A DNA stretch of 64,000 nt from Microcoleus sp036704825. GTDB taxonomy: Bacteria; Cyanobacteriota; Cyanobacteriia; Cyanobacteriales; Microcoleaceae. The position numbers were made by a program, and so were the translations under genes. Each line of letters begins with the position of its first letter. Position 1 is the first letter of the stretch. Shown here piece after piece: positions 42,311-51,915 of the stretch. The stretch lies in assembly GCA_036704825.1 (NCBI GenBank), contig JAUBSN010000005.1, forward strand, positions 90,816-154,815. Direction: 5' to 3'. The notes under the pieces were generated by a model. The model was not told the origin of the DNA and made no database searches. It worked only from the letters and a program-made list of their open reading frames with translations.

Positions 42311-45025
42311 TTAGTTCAGAGGTGCAAAACGCTTTAGCAAAGCTGACACGGCAATCATTGGCAGTCCGAATCCGATACAAATTAAGCCTTGGATTGCGTT
42401 CAAAGCTTCAGTGTTGAATAACAGATTCATCATGCCCCATTGGCTAAATAGGAATTGGAGAATGAAAATAGCCCCAATGCCGATCGCCACAGCATAGCTA
42501 ACTGATTCATTTTTACCGCGCAGTTTGGCGACGATCGCCGGAACGAAGCGACTGATACTTAATAGGTAAAAAGCTTCGGCCGCCACCAATGTTTGAATTG
42601 CCATCGTCCGGGCTAGAGCTTCATTGCCTGTGGTTTGGACGATCCATTCAAACATCCCAAAGATCGCAATCCAGTTAAATACCGAAACTGCCAGAATCCG
42701 AGCCGTCAGCCTGCGAGACAAAAGCGGTTCATTGGCAGGTCGAGGCGGCTGTTGCATGACATCGGGAGAGGGCGGCTCAAATGCCAACGGTAAGCTCAAC
42801 GCAACTGAACTGACCATATTCAGCCAGAGAATTTGTACTGGCAAAATGGGTAGGGGGGCTGCCAAAAGTACGGCAATTAAGATGGTCATCGACTCGCCAC
42901 CATTGACTGGCAAAATGAAAGCGATCGCCCGCAGCAGATTCTTATAAACCGTGCGCCCTTCCTCAACTGCTTTCTCGATCGAAGCAAAGTTGTCGTCTGT
43001 CAACAGCATATCCGCTGCTTCTTTTGTGACTTCGGTGCCCGTGATGCCCATCGCTACCCCAATGTCAGCTTGCTTCAAGGCGGGAGCATCGTTAACTCCA
43101 TCTCCAGTCATCGCCACAATCTCGCCCTTAGACTGAAGTGCTTCGACAATGCGGAGCTTTTGTTCGGGCGCTACACGAGCAAACACGCTGCTTTGTTCCA
43201 CAGCATTGGCTAATTGCTGCTGATTCATTTGAGCGAGTTCTTGACCGGTAAAAACGGGAGCTTCTTGGGTTTGATACAGTCCCATTTGGTGCGCGATCGC
43301 TGCCGCTGTTTTGGCATGGTCGCCGGTAATCATCTTCACCTGAATTCCAGCAGACTTACAGGCTTGAATTGCTTGAATGGCTTCGGGGCGAGGCGGGTCG
43401 ATCGCGCCTTGCAGACCCAGAAAAGTTAACCCTTGCTCAATATCAGAATGGTCAATAGAAGATTGAGAAGCGGGTACAACTTTCTTGGCAAGTGCTAGAA
43501 CTCGCAGCCCTTTTTTTGCCATCCTCTCCACGGCTTGCTCGATCGGCGCCCTGTCGAGAGATCTCGCCTCTCCCTCTTCATCGAGCATCTGGCGGCACCG
43601 CTTCAGAATTGCCTCAATTGAACCCTTGACATAAATCAACCGTTCTGGACGATCGTCATGTAAGGTTGCCATGTATTGAAACTGAGATTCAAACGGCAGT
43701 GTATCGATCCGGGAAAGCGATTCCTCCAGTTTCTCAGTAATTAACCCCGCTTTTTGGGCTACCGCAACCAGCGCCCCTTCCGTGGGACTACCGACTACAG
43801 TCCAGTTTCCATCTTGCACTTCTAGATGCGAATCGTTGCACAAGAGTCCTGCTTGCAGGCATTCATATAAGGCAGGCGCGTTCGTTAAGTCAACGGAATG
43901 TCCGTTTACAGAAATTTCCCCGTCTGGTGCATATCCTCCACCGCTAACCCGATAACGCTTTCCACCGGCATCGATCTCTTGAACAGTCATTTGATTCTCT
44001 GTCAAGGTTCCGGTTTTGTCGGAACAAATCACGGTGGTGCTGCCCAGCGTCTCAATTGCCGGAAGTTTGCGAATAATGGCGTGTTGGTTTGCCATCCGGG
44101 AAACCCCGATCGCCAGTGTCACCGTTAAAATCGCGGGCAAGCCTTCAGGAATTGCGCTGACGGCAAGCGCTACAGATGCCTTGAACACCTCAACCCAAGA
44201 AAATCTCTGGGCAATGCCTGCTGCAAAGGTGAAGGCAGCCAAACCTAAAATGATATAGAGCAAGGTTGTGCTAAATTTGTCAATTTTGCGACTCAGCGGG
44301 GTTTCCAATGTGGTGCTTTGCTGCATGAGTTGGGAGATGTGTCCGGTCTCGGTCATGTCACCAATGCTGACGACGAGTCCGCGTCCCTGTCCAAACGTTA
44401 CCAGGCTTCCGGTATACGCCATGTTCGTGCGATCGGCCAGTGCAGCGTCTGCCTCTAGCGCCCGGGATTGCTTCTGAACCGGGACAGATTCTCCCGTTAA
44501 CGCTGACTCATCGACCTGTAAGTCGCGGACTTCGATCAGTCGCAGATCCGCAGACACTTTATCCCCAGAAGACAGCAAGACGAGATCGCCAGGAACCAGT
44601 TCGCTGGATGAAACCACTTGCTTTTGACCGTGGCGGAGAATGGTTGCCTCAGTTGCAACAGATTTTGCTAAAGCGGCGATCGCATTTTCTGCCTTTGATT
44701 CTTGAACGAAACCAATGGTGGCATTCGTCAGAGCCACCCCCAAAATTACCCCTGAATCAATCCACTCTTTCAGAAATGCTGTAACTATCCCAGCAGCTAA
44801 CAAAATGTAGATTAGCGGCTGATTCAGTTGCTCAAAAAATCGCAACCAAGCACTTTTCTGCTTCTGAGCCGTTAGTTGATTGGGGCCGAGGATCTCGCGC
44901 CGTTGGGCTGACACGTCGGAAGATAGGCCTATTTCCAGGTCGGTCTCTAAAATCCGAGCCACTTTCTCCACGGAGAGGTCATGCCAAGAGTGTTCTAGTA
45001 ATTTTTCTACATTGGTTGCAGTCAT
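42311..45025 (-). CDS. P2-type cation-transporting ATPase
   Basis: This protein of about 904 residues has the phosphorylation motif CSDKTGTLTENQM, the actuator motif LTGES, the hinge MTGDGVNDAPALKQADIGVAMG, and PEGLPAIL in helix 4, as in Ca2+- or Na+-type (P2A/P2D) pumps. The N-terminal cation-ATPase domain and ten helices are present. I place the start at the ATG at 45025 (MTATNVEKLLEHSW), which gives the usual family length; the frame is open to a GTG at 45127, but a direct repeat that looks like a regulator site lies there. The ion is not determined. Confidence 0.93.
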   Translation of the reverse strand: MTATNVEKLLEHSWHDLSVEKVARILETDLEIGLSSDVSAQRREILGPNQLTAQKQKSAWLRFFEQLNQPLIYILLAAGIVTAFLKEWIDSGVILGVALTNATIGFVQESKAENAIAALAKSVATEATILRHGQKQVVSSSELVPGDLVLLSSGDKVSADLRLIEVRDLQVDESALTGESVPVQKQSRALEADAALADRTNMAYTGSLVTFGQGRGLVVSIGDMTETGHISQLMQQSTTLETPLSRKIDKFSTTLLYIILGLAAFTFAAGIAQRFSWVEVFKASVALAVSAIPEGLPAILTVTLAIGVSRMANQHAIIRKLPAIETLGSTTVICSDKTGTLTENQMTVQEIDAGGKRYRVSGGGYAPDGEISVNGHSVDLTNAPALYECLQAGLLCNDSHLEVQDGNWTVVGSPTEGALVAVAQKAGLITEKLEESLSRIDTLPFESQFQYMATLHDDRPERLIYVKGSIEAILKRCRQMLDEEGEARSLDRAPIEQAVERMAKKGLRVLALAKKVVPASQSSIDHSDIEQGLTFLGLQGAIDPPRPEAIQAIQACKSAGIQVKMITGDHAKTAAAIAHQMGLYQTQEAPVFTGQELAQMNQQQLANAVEQSSVFARVAPEQKLRIVEALQSKGEIVAMTGDGVNDAPALKQADIGVAMGITGTEVTKEAADMLLTDDNFASIEKAVEEGRTVYKNLLRAIAFILPVNGGESMTILIAVLLAAPLPILPVQILWLNMVSSVALSLPLAFEPPSPDVMQQPPRPANEPLLSRRLTARILAVSVFNWIAIFGMFEWIVQTTGNEALARTMAIQTLVAAEAFYLLSISRFVPAIVAKLRGKNESVSYAVAIGIGAIFILQFLFSQWGMMNLLFNTEALNAIQGLICIGFGLPMIAVSALLKRFAPLN

Positions 45026-45123
45026 AACGTTTCTTGTCAAGCCAAGTGCTTCTCTGTTATTTCGTCTTGTTTCTAGCGTCATTGATGAAAGTGAGGGAAA
45101 AATGATCGATAGATTTCTGTTGC

Positions 45124-45143
45124 TCACATTTGGATCACATTTG
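45124..45143 (-). promoter_or_regulatory. Direct repeat upstream of the ATPase, candidate response-regulator site
   Basis: TCACATTTG occurs at 45124-45132 and again at 45135-45143, an 11-bp period. OmpR/PhoB-type regulators bind such one-turn direct repeats. A regulator of that family is encoded at 46568. The repeat is about 100 bp before the chosen ATPase start. Confidence 0.35.
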
Positions 45144-45184
45144 CTTCCTCTACTTAGGCAGACAACCGATTGAGATAACTTATA

Positions 45185-45215
45185 GATTTGACAACCTTAG
45201 TTCACTGGATGTGAT
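45185..45215 (+). repeat. 31-bp direct repeat, copy 1
   Basis: GATTTGACAACCTTA and the following 16 bases recur at 45852-45882 with 27 of 31 identities, one copy on each side of the BON lipoprotein gene. This copy contains TTGACA at 45188 and could serve as a promoter element. Confidence 0.7.
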
Positions 45216-45369
45216 TTATTGTTGCCTTTGATTGATAGAGTTGTAAAAAGCATTCCTTTTGATGGATGAACTATCTTACATTCACTTGTTAAATTTGAAT
45301 CCTCAAAGACTTCATGCTGAGGTAAATCGGTCAAATTGCGTTTCACAACAAACAAAACAAACAAAGAAT

Positions 45370-45774
45370 ATGCAATTATTAAAGCTATTTGTGGAAGGAA
45401 TCAGTGTCAGCACAGTTGCAATTTTGGGTTTAGGTGCTTGTACCCCCCCCAATACTTCACAGACAACTGTTCCATCTACTTCTGCTCCCACAACTGCCAC
45501 TGAAAATACGACGGCTCCAACCCCTGCCGCGCCTGCAACCACGACCGCACAGACGGCTCAGAATCAAGACCTTGACGATATTGCCGATCGCGTAGAAGAT
45601 GCCTTAGACTCCGATACCACCCTCAAGCAATTCGATTTGGACGCAGACGATCGGGCTAATGCGATTGTGTTAACCGGGCGCGTTCAAACGGCCGAACAAA
45701 AAGCATTGGCAGAACAAATCGCTCGGCAAGTTGCACCGAATGTTTCGATCAATAACGAAATCGTCACTCAGTAG
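45370..45774 (+). CDS. BON-domain lipoprotein
   Basis: This 134-residue protein has a lipoprotein signal with lipobox LGAC near residue 22, a Thr/Pro/Ala-rich linker and a single C-terminal BON domain (about 68-134). BON domains bind phospholipids and occur in osmotic-shock proteins. I choose the ATG at 45370 because it puts the signal peptide at the N-terminus; the frame is open back to 45259. It is divergent from the P-type ATPase gene and probably part of the same stress response. Confidence 0.85.
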   Translation: MQLLKLFVEGISVSTVAILGLGACTPPNTSQTTVPSTSAPTTATENTTAPTPAAPATTTAQTAQNQDLDDIADRVEDALDSDTTLKQFDLDADDRANAIVLTGRVQTAEQKALAEQIARQVAPNVSINNEIVTQ

Positions 45775-45786
45775 TTCCTAACAGTG

Positions 45787-45817
45787 AAGTGGCAAGCGCC
45801 AAAGGCTCTTGCCACTT
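45787..45817. repeat. Hairpin after the BON lipoprotein gene
   Basis: AAGTGGCAAG (45787-45796) pairs with CTTGCCACTT (45808-45817). It lies 13 bp after the stop codon. It lacks a T-run on the plus strand, so a terminator role is uncertain. Confidence 0.5.
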
Positions 45818-45851
45818 AAAAAATTGCGCGATCGCAGCGAGGAAACCTATG

Positions 45852-45882
45852 GATTTGCCAACCTTATTTGACTGGATGCGAT
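45852..45882 (+). repeat. 31-bp direct repeat, copy 2
   Basis: This is the second copy of the repeat at 45185-45215 (27 of 31 identical). Here the -35-like TTGACA is changed to TTGCCA. Confidence 0.7.
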
Positions 45883-45913
45883 CGCAATATTGAAACAATA
45901 AACTTAGGAATGA

Positions 45914-46028
45914 GAATTAAATAACTTACAATGCGCGATGTTCTTGTGGGATGGGATCTCGTAGCCAGCCCTTTCTGGAGGGGCTACGAGATCCGACCCG
46001 ACTTTCAAGAGTGTAAATTATTTAATTC
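45914..46028. repeat. 115-bp palindromic element
   Basis: Terminal inverted repeats of 17 bp (45914-45930 and 46012-46028, 16 of 17 paired) enclose a second perfect 13-bp inverted pair, GGATCTCGTAGCC (45954-45966) and its complement (45982-45994). It holds no frame. The right end touches the stop codon of the gene at 46036, and the form is that of a MITE. Confidence 0.8.
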
Positions 46029-46035
46029 GCGATCC

Positions 46036-46413
46036 TTAGTCAACGATCTCGTAACGGACTAACTGGCGAACATTTTGACGCGATAACTGTAGTTCTTGCG
46101 CGATCGCTTTCTCTATCTGGGTTGCGTCAGTCATTGGCAGTTCTAATTCCAATCGCTTCAAAATGGGTTCTGCTGTTTCTACCGCAACCAGGGTCGTTCC
46201 TTGTTTTCGGTTAATCACCGCGTTGATCAGCAATATATTGACAGACACCGTTGCTTTAAGCTGGGTATCTGCTTGAAGTTTATTCTTTGCGATCTGGGGT
46301 TGTTGTAATTCTTGAGCCATTAGGAAACTGGAACCAACCCAAAACGCGATCGCCACAAACGGTAGCGGCAACCAAAATTCTGCACCTGATGCTTTTAGCC
46401 AACGTCTAATCAT
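46036..46413 (-). CDS. Hypothetical single-helix membrane protein
   Basis: This 125-residue protein has one N-terminal membrane helix (about 12-33, WLPLPFVAIAFWVGSSFLMA) and a mixed alpha/beta C-terminal part. I do not recognise a family. The gene lies divergent to the response-regulator gene, 154 bp away, so it could be a target of that system. Confidence 0.65.
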   Translation of the reverse strand: MIRRWLKASGAEFWLPLPFVAIAFWVGSSFLMAQELQQPQIAKNKLQADTQLKATVSVNILLINAVINRKQGTTLVAVETAEPILKRLELELPMTDATQIEKAIAQELQLSRQNVRQLVRYEIVD

Positions 46414-46567
46414 CAGCTATTCTTTCCCATCCGTTTTGAGGCTCCTACTATCTTTTTGCACTTTAATACAACTTGCTCTATCCTAAAATCTAGCTTAAAG
46501 AAGATGCGCGAATCGCCTCAAACTCTAATGCTGAAAACTGCAAGCTGTGAAGGAAGCGAGCCGAGAT

Positions 46568-47245
46568 ATGAGAGTTTTGCTGGTGGAAGATGACCCAAAG
46601 CAACTGATGCCGCTGCAAACGGTACTAGCTCAAGCAGGACATAGCGTAGATGGGGTAAAAGATGGAGAGACGGCGCAGTGGCTGTTATCAGAAAAAGATT
46701 ATGATTTGTTGATTTTGGACTGGATGTTGCCGCATATCAGCGGGGTAAATCTCTGCCGTCAATATCGAGCCGCAGGGAAAACAGCTCCGGTTTTGATGAT
46801 CACGGCAAGAGACACCACGCCTGAAAAAGTGACCGGGTTGGACGCAGGTGCCGATGACTACCTTGTGAAACCCATCGATTTAGTTGAATTCATGGCACGA
46901 GTTCGAGCATTAAGACGGCGATCGCCCCTTTGGCAAGGAGATACGCTCAGCCTTGAGGATCTGCACCTCCACCTCGATACTCTTACCGTTGAGCGACAAG
47001 GTGCAACCGTTTCCCTTTCCTGTCGCGAGTTTCAGTTGTTCGAGTATTTTATGCGTCATCCCCGGCAAGTTTTGACTCGGAATCAGATTGAACAAGGCGT
47101 GTGGGAATGGGGGACTGAACCAGAGAGCAATGCGATCGCCGTTCTAGTTCGCAAACTCCGCCAACGCTTGCAGGCTGTAGGATCGGCAGACTGGATTGAG
47201 AGCATTTACGGTATGGGTTATCGCCTCACTTCCCCTGAAAAGTAA
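46568..47245 (+). CDS. OmpR/PhoB-family response regulator (RppA-like)
   Basis: This 225-residue regulator has a receiver domain (MRVLLVEDD, phosphorylated Asp in LLILDWMLP, conserved Lys in YLVKPID) and a C-terminal winged-helix DNA-binding domain (about 128-222, VLTRNQIEQGVWEWG and SIYGMGYRL). I choose the ATG at 46568, which starts the receiver canonically; a GTG at 46547 would add seven residues. The partner kinase gene follows 18 bp later. The architecture matches cyanobacterial RppA/NrsR proteins, which respond to redox or metals; targets here are unknown. Confidence 0.93.
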   Translation: MRVLLVEDDPKQLMPLQTVLAQAGHSVDGVKDGETAQWLLSEKDYDLLILDWMLPHISGVNLCRQYRAAGKTAPVLMITARDTTPEKVTGLDAGADDYLVKPIDLVEFMARVRALRRRSPLWQGDTLSLEDLHLHLDTLTVERQGATVSLSCREFQLFEYFMRHPRQVLTRNQIEQGVWEWGTEPESNAIAVLVRKLRQRLQAVGSADWIESIYGMGYRLTSPEK

Positions 47246-47263
47246 CGATCGTAAAAGCAAGCC

Positions 47264-48544
47264 GTGTTCAATCAAAGTCGTCGCAATTTGGCTCGTTGGT
47301 TCACCCTCTCAATGGGAAGCATTCTCGTGCTGTTTGCGGGGGCGATCTATCAGATTGAGGTAAAAGATAAACTAGAGGCGCTTGACCTGCTGCTTTATGA
47401 CAAAAGTAGAGTCATGGCTGCCAGCGTGTATTATGAAGTTCGCCAAAACCAGAACCAGGTCGATCTGAGTCATGTCCCCTTGTTAGGCAGTGGGTCTCAT
47501 CCCCTTGCAGAAGATCTGATTTACGTGCGCTGGTTTAACGCACAAAGGCGGCTCGTTCGTTTTTTTGGAACTCCTTCCCCAGAGCAGTTAAATACGCCCT
47601 TTGGTTATCTCACTGTTCGATCGACTGATCCACTTTTGGGAAAAGGGATCTGGCTGCGTCAGGTGACATTACCAGTCGAAGGCAGAACCGGGGTGCTTGG
47701 CTATCTTCAGGTTGCAACTCCCCTGACAGAAACTCAAAACAGGCTCACTGAGCTTCAGATTGTGATGACTCTCGCTGTCCCGCTGACACTGGGCTTAATT
47801 GCCCTCACAGGTTGGTTTCTCAGTGGGCTGGCTATGCAACCGATTCGGCAAGCCTATCAGCAGCTTCAACGGTTCACAGCCGATGCTTCCCATGAGTTGC
47901 GATCGCCCCTCTCTGCCATCCTCACCAATGCCCAGCTTGGGTTAATGATTGCGATTGATGACTCGCGCTACCACCCCCCCTTGGAAAACATTGTAGACAG
48001 TGCGAAATCAATGGGACTGCTGGTGAATAATTTGCTGCTGTTAGCTCGTCATCAAGGACGGCTTGTGCCTGAATCGCTCAAGTTACTCAATCTCAACGAT
48101 CTGCTGGGCAATTTAGCAACCCAGTTCGCTCCGCTTGCACAATCTCAGAACCTCAAACTAACTTACAAACCCTCTGAGCAGCGGAGCGAATTGTGGGCTG
48201 ACCCTGATTTGCTGCGGCAGGTAGTCGAAAACTTGCTCAACAATGCCTGTAAATACACGCCTGCTGGAGGAATGGTACAATTACGCTTAATTTCCCATCC
48301 AGGCTGGGCAATCATTCAGGTACTCGACACGGGCATCGGCATTCCAGAATCGGACTTACCCTATATTTTCGATCGCTTCTATCGGGTGGACACTGAGCGA
48401 TCGCTCGATAGTGGTGGATTTGGACTGGGGTTAGCGATCGTCCAACAGATTGTCGAGGTCCACGGTGGAAAAATTCACGTGACGAGTGAAGTGGGCAAAG
48501 GCTCAACGTTTCAGATTGAACTGCCCCTCAAACCTTATCGCTAA
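47264..48544 (+). CDS. Sensor histidine kinase (RppB-like)
   Basis: This 426-residue membrane kinase starts at a GTG and has an N-terminal helix, a periplasmic sensor region (about 35-155), a second helix (about 165-190), the His box FTADASHELRSPLSAI, and ATPase boxes ENLLNNACKYTP, DTGIGIPESD and GFGLGLAIVQQI. It is the partner of the upstream regulator (18-bp gap). The periplasmic sensor shows no recognisable ligand domain. Confidence 0.93.
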   Translation: MFNQSRRNLARWFTLSMGSILVLFAGAIYQIEVKDKLEALDLLLYDKSRVMAASVYYEVRQNQNQVDLSHVPLLGSGSHPLAEDLIYVRWFNAQRRLVRFFGTPSPEQLNTPFGYLTVRSTDPLLGKGIWLRQVTLPVEGRTGVLGYLQVATPLTETQNRLTELQIVMTLAVPLTLGLIALTGWFLSGLAMQPIRQAYQQLQRFTADASHELRSPLSAILTNAQLGLMIAIDDSRYHPPLENIVDSAKSMGLLVNNLLLLARHQGRLVPESLKLLNLNDLLGNLATQFAPLAQSQNLKLTYKPSEQRSELWADPDLLRQVVENLLNNACKYTPAGGMVQLRLISHPGWAIIQVLDTGIGIPESDLPYIFDRFYRVDTERSLDSGGFGLGLAIVQQIVEVHGGKIHVTSEVGKGSTFQIELPLKPYR

Positions 48545-48616
48545 GCCGCCTCAAACGAGAGAGAAGGTGCACTCTGCTTTAGGCGCAACTGCAATGTATG
48601 TGGTGTATTTGGATGA

Positions 48617-49174
48617 ATGCCGATGAAGCTGAAACAGCATTTCTGGGCTTATTGGGCGATCGCCGCGATCGTCATTACCTCTTGTTCAGAGCAAACTACC
48701 TCACAAAGGCAACAACCTGATACAAAACGTGAAACCTCACTGAAATCTGTCACGTTAGATAAAACAAAAGTGGTGATGGGACAAACCGTATATGTCCCTA
48801 TTTACTCGCATATTTATCACTACAACAGCCAGGATGATGTGATGGAATTGTCAGCCACGCTCAGTATTCGCAATACGGATCTGACAAATTCAATTATTAT
48901 CACTTCTGTGCGTTACTACGATACTGATGGGAAATTGATCAGGCAGGATATTAAGAGTCCTGTAGAACTCAAGCCGCTTGCTTCCACAGACTTTTTCATT
49001 GCAGCAAATGATACAATTGGAGGGTCAGGTGCAAACTTTATTGTGGAGTGGGTTGCAGAAAAAACGGTTTATGAGCCTGTCATTGAAGCTGTCATGATTA
49101 GTACCTCTTTTTCTCAGGGCATTTCATTTATCAGTCCCGCTAAAGTTCTCAAGCAATACAAAATGAAAAACTGA
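48617..49174 (+). CDS. DUF3124 lipoprotein
   Basis: This 185-residue secreted protein has a signal peptide with a lipobox-like ITSC near residue 23 and a DUF3124 domain (about 45-180; GQTVYVPIYSHIYHY, LSATLSIRNTD). The function of the family is unknown. It follows the kinase gene by 72 bp on the same strand and may be in the same operon. A second ATG two codons in is an alternative start. Confidence 0.85.
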   Translation: MPMKLKQHFWAYWAIAAIVITSCSEQTTSQRQQPDTKRETSLKSVTLDKTKVVMGQTVYVPIYSHIYHYNSQDDVMELSATLSIRNTDLTNSIIITSVRYYDTDGKLIRQDIKSPVELKPLASTDFFIAANDTIGGSGANFIVEWVAEKTVYEPVIEAVMISTSFSQGISFISPAKVLKQYKMKN

Positions 49175-50233
49175 TTTTAGAGGATTCCATTATTGTTTTA
49201 CAAGGTAGTTTCAGACTACCCTATAAGGGATTGAGGTATCGTTAGCAAAAGGTTGTATAGCAATCCTGGTAGGAGTCGTAAAATTTTTACCCCACCGCAA
49301 CCCTCCCCTTATCAAGGGAAGAAAGTAAAAATTTCACACATGATTTATAATTGCTATATTGTGCTAGTCAAATATTCATCTCTATTTATATATAGTGGTT
49401 CTCAGAAAGATTCGCGGACGTAGTTGGGATGCGAGACCTATACGTTTAAGTGGTTATATAATCTGTCAATCATACCTCATCTTTTTGAGAAAGGCTATAA
49501 AAGAAGTTTTTTAAGTAGGTGGGTGGGAAAAAATATAAGTGCGTCACAAAACATTAAGTAGGCAATGAGACTTACATTTAATACGTTGTTTGCGATACTT
49601 TCCTTTTTGTCTATAGCCCCTACTATCAATTACGGCATCAGCAAGCTATCACTCATCCTCAAATATTTGTCCTGCTAATTCATCTTTTTTGAGGTATTGC
49701 TACTCCAATTCAATTGGAGTCATTTCTGAACAATATTTGGGTCAAAAGAAGATGTATAAACCCTGGCTTTCCCACTGCGATCGTAACTATTGGACTTGAT
49801 GACATCGGTGTATGGATCATTGTCCTGTACTATTATTCTGAGTTGTTTAATCTCAGCAGCTTCTTAGGCTTTTTTCTCCATCATCTGGATATAAGGTTTT
49901 CGGTAGTGATGCACAGTAATGGTTTAATATTAAATCAACATAAGTTTCCTAGAGACAAGTATTAATGTCCTAATTTTCCAAGCATTTTTTATTAAAAATG
50001 GAAATAATTAATACGGAAAACAGCGATTTAAATATAAATTTTGTAGCTGTCAGCTTATGGAAAATTCTCACTATAGACGGATTTTACTCCTATACTACAA
50101 CCTTAATCGATCGACTAATTTTAGATTTTTTTTTGAGCCGGAATTACTATAGCTACAGGGGTATCCATTCGATGGGTTCAGAATTATGTTGTAAATAAAA
50201 ACTCTGTCGAAATTTCCCCAGAAATTTTGGTGA
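49175..50233. other. Gene-poor AT-rich stretch
   Basis: This stretch of about 1.06 kb holds no gene that I can support. A hairpin GGTAGT/ACTACC lies at 49204-49220, and a common CCCTCCCCTTATCAAGGG segment near 49302. Low-complexity short frames at 49714 and 49998 have no start signal or recognisable content. The minus strand at 49560-49650 may be transposase debris, but I cannot identify it. Confidence 0.5.
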
Positions 50234-50686
50234 TGAGAAAACCTTCATATCAGTTAACTTTACAGCTAGATGAAATGCGGTCATTTGTCAAAAACCAGCG
50301 AAAAAAGCAATGGATCTGGATAGCTTTAGATTGAAAGACCCGTGAAATAGTTGGACTTTATATTGGAGACCGCTCAAAAAAATCTGCGGAAGAACTCTGG
50401 CAATCTTTACCTCCTGTCTATAGACAATGTGATGTTTGTTATACTGATTTTTGGGAATCTAGATGAGGAAGTGCTACCTTTGAAAAGACATCTACCTGTA
50501 GGTAAATAATCGGGAAAAACAGTTATATTTGAAACACTTAATAATACTTTACGGTGGCTAATTTATTGTTTGATTCGTAAAAAATTGTCTTTCTAAAAAA
50601 ACTGTTTTCACCATATAGGTAAAAATTTTGATTTGGTAGATCGCTATAATTATTGCATAAGAAAACCATATCATTACTGTTCGTGA
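50234..50686 (+). pseudogene. IS1-family transposase relic (InsB-like)
   Basis: The plus strand encodes QLDEMRSFVKNQRKKQWIWI, then KTREIVGLYIGDRSKKSAEE and VCYTDFWES, and further pieces (KRHLPVGK, NNTLRW, RKKLSF) in the order of cyanobacterial IS1-type InsB proteins. It is broken by a TGA at 50332, a frame disruption near 50460, and further TAA codons. The acidic residues of the DDE core can still be guessed. It is a decayed insertion sequence upstream of another broken gene. Confidence 0.8.
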
Positions 50687-50759
50687 CTACCCTACTTTTT
50701 TCTGTTAAAATTAGATAGCTTGAGGGTGGATACTAAAAATTTCAATAAGGACTTAGGGT

Positions 50760-51719
50760 ATGGAAAAGCGACAATTGGGGACATCGGAAATTCAGATAAC
50801 CCCGATAATTATGGGGACTTGGCAAGCTGGCAAGCGGATGTGGGTGGGAATTGAGGATGCTGAAACTGTCAAAGCAATGCGCGCCACTTTTGAGGCAGGT
50901 ATTACCACCTTTGATACGGCTGAGGTTTACGGAGAAGGGCATTCGGAACAAATTATCGGTCAAGCACTTTCAGATGTACGATCGCAAGTAGTTGATGCTA
51001 GCAAAGTTTTTGCCAACCACTTGAAACCCGATTTGTTAATCGAAGCGTGCGAGCGATCGCTAAAAAACCTCAACACCGATTATATCGACCTTTACCAAAT
51101 TCACTGGCCCGCCGGCACTTGGAATTCCGAGTTAGTGCCAATTGCAGACACAATGGACGCCCTGAACAAATTAAAAGAACAGGAAAAAATTCGGGCGATC
51201 GGCGTTTCCAACTTCTCCCGCGCCCAAATAGAAGAAGCCGCCCAATACGAACGCATCGACAGCTTGCAACCGCCATATTCTCTGTTTTGGCGCTGGGTAG
51301 AAAAAGATGCTATGTCCTATTGTGTGGAGAATTATATCTCCATCATTGCCTATTCATCTCTAGCTCAAGGAATATTGACAGGTAAATTCGGGCCATAACA
51401 CAAGTTTGAAGAAGGCGACCACCGCGCCAAAAATAAGCTGTTCCTCAAATAAAATTACGACCGAGTGCAAACAGCATTAAATCAACTCAGGCCAATTGCC
51501 GATCGCCACCAGACAAGCTTAGGAAATTTAGCTTTAGCGTGGTTGATTTCCCAGCCGCAAACAAATGCAATTGTCGGCGCGCGCGACGGGGAACAAGCCG
51601 CCGAAAATGCTAAAGCTGCTGAGGTCAAATTGAGTGAAGAGGAATTAAAAGAAATTGATGCGATCGGGCGAACCGTCACCGACCATCTAAATGACAATCC
51701 CGTAATGTGGAACTTCTAA
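50760..51719 (+). pseudogene. Aldo/keto reductase with two in-frame TAA codons
   Basis: One continuous frame of 319 codons encodes an aldo/keto reductase: TIM-barrel signatures LGTSEIQITPIIMGTW, FDTAEVYGEGHSEQIIG and DLYQIHWP (catalytic Asp and Tyr present), NKLKEQEKIRAIGVSNFS, and the C-terminal ALAWLISQPQTNAIVGARDG. It is interrupted by TAA at 51396-51398 and TAA at 51450-51452 without any frame shift. Between and after them the reading frame continues as expected for the family, so the truncation appears recent. The upper product would be 212 residues and lack the NADP-binding C-terminal strands. Recoding is unlikely. Confidence 0.85.
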
Positions 51720-51915
51720 AACAGAACTGACGCAACTGGCATATATAGTAAGGTGCGTCAGAATCTACATCCTAGATAATAATCCTAAAAATTCGTCTGA
51801 CGCACCCTACCAGTGGATGGGAGTGTGACTTGTGCAAGAGGTATAATATTTACTGCGCTGTGGAAATATTCAAAAAGTTAAAATCCAAAATCTAAAATCT
51901 AAAATCTAAAATCGA

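Noticed and set aside
49714..49965. 83-residue frame in the gene-poor stretch
   Set aside because: Low-complexity, no ribosome site and no recognisable family; next to a decayed insertion sequence.
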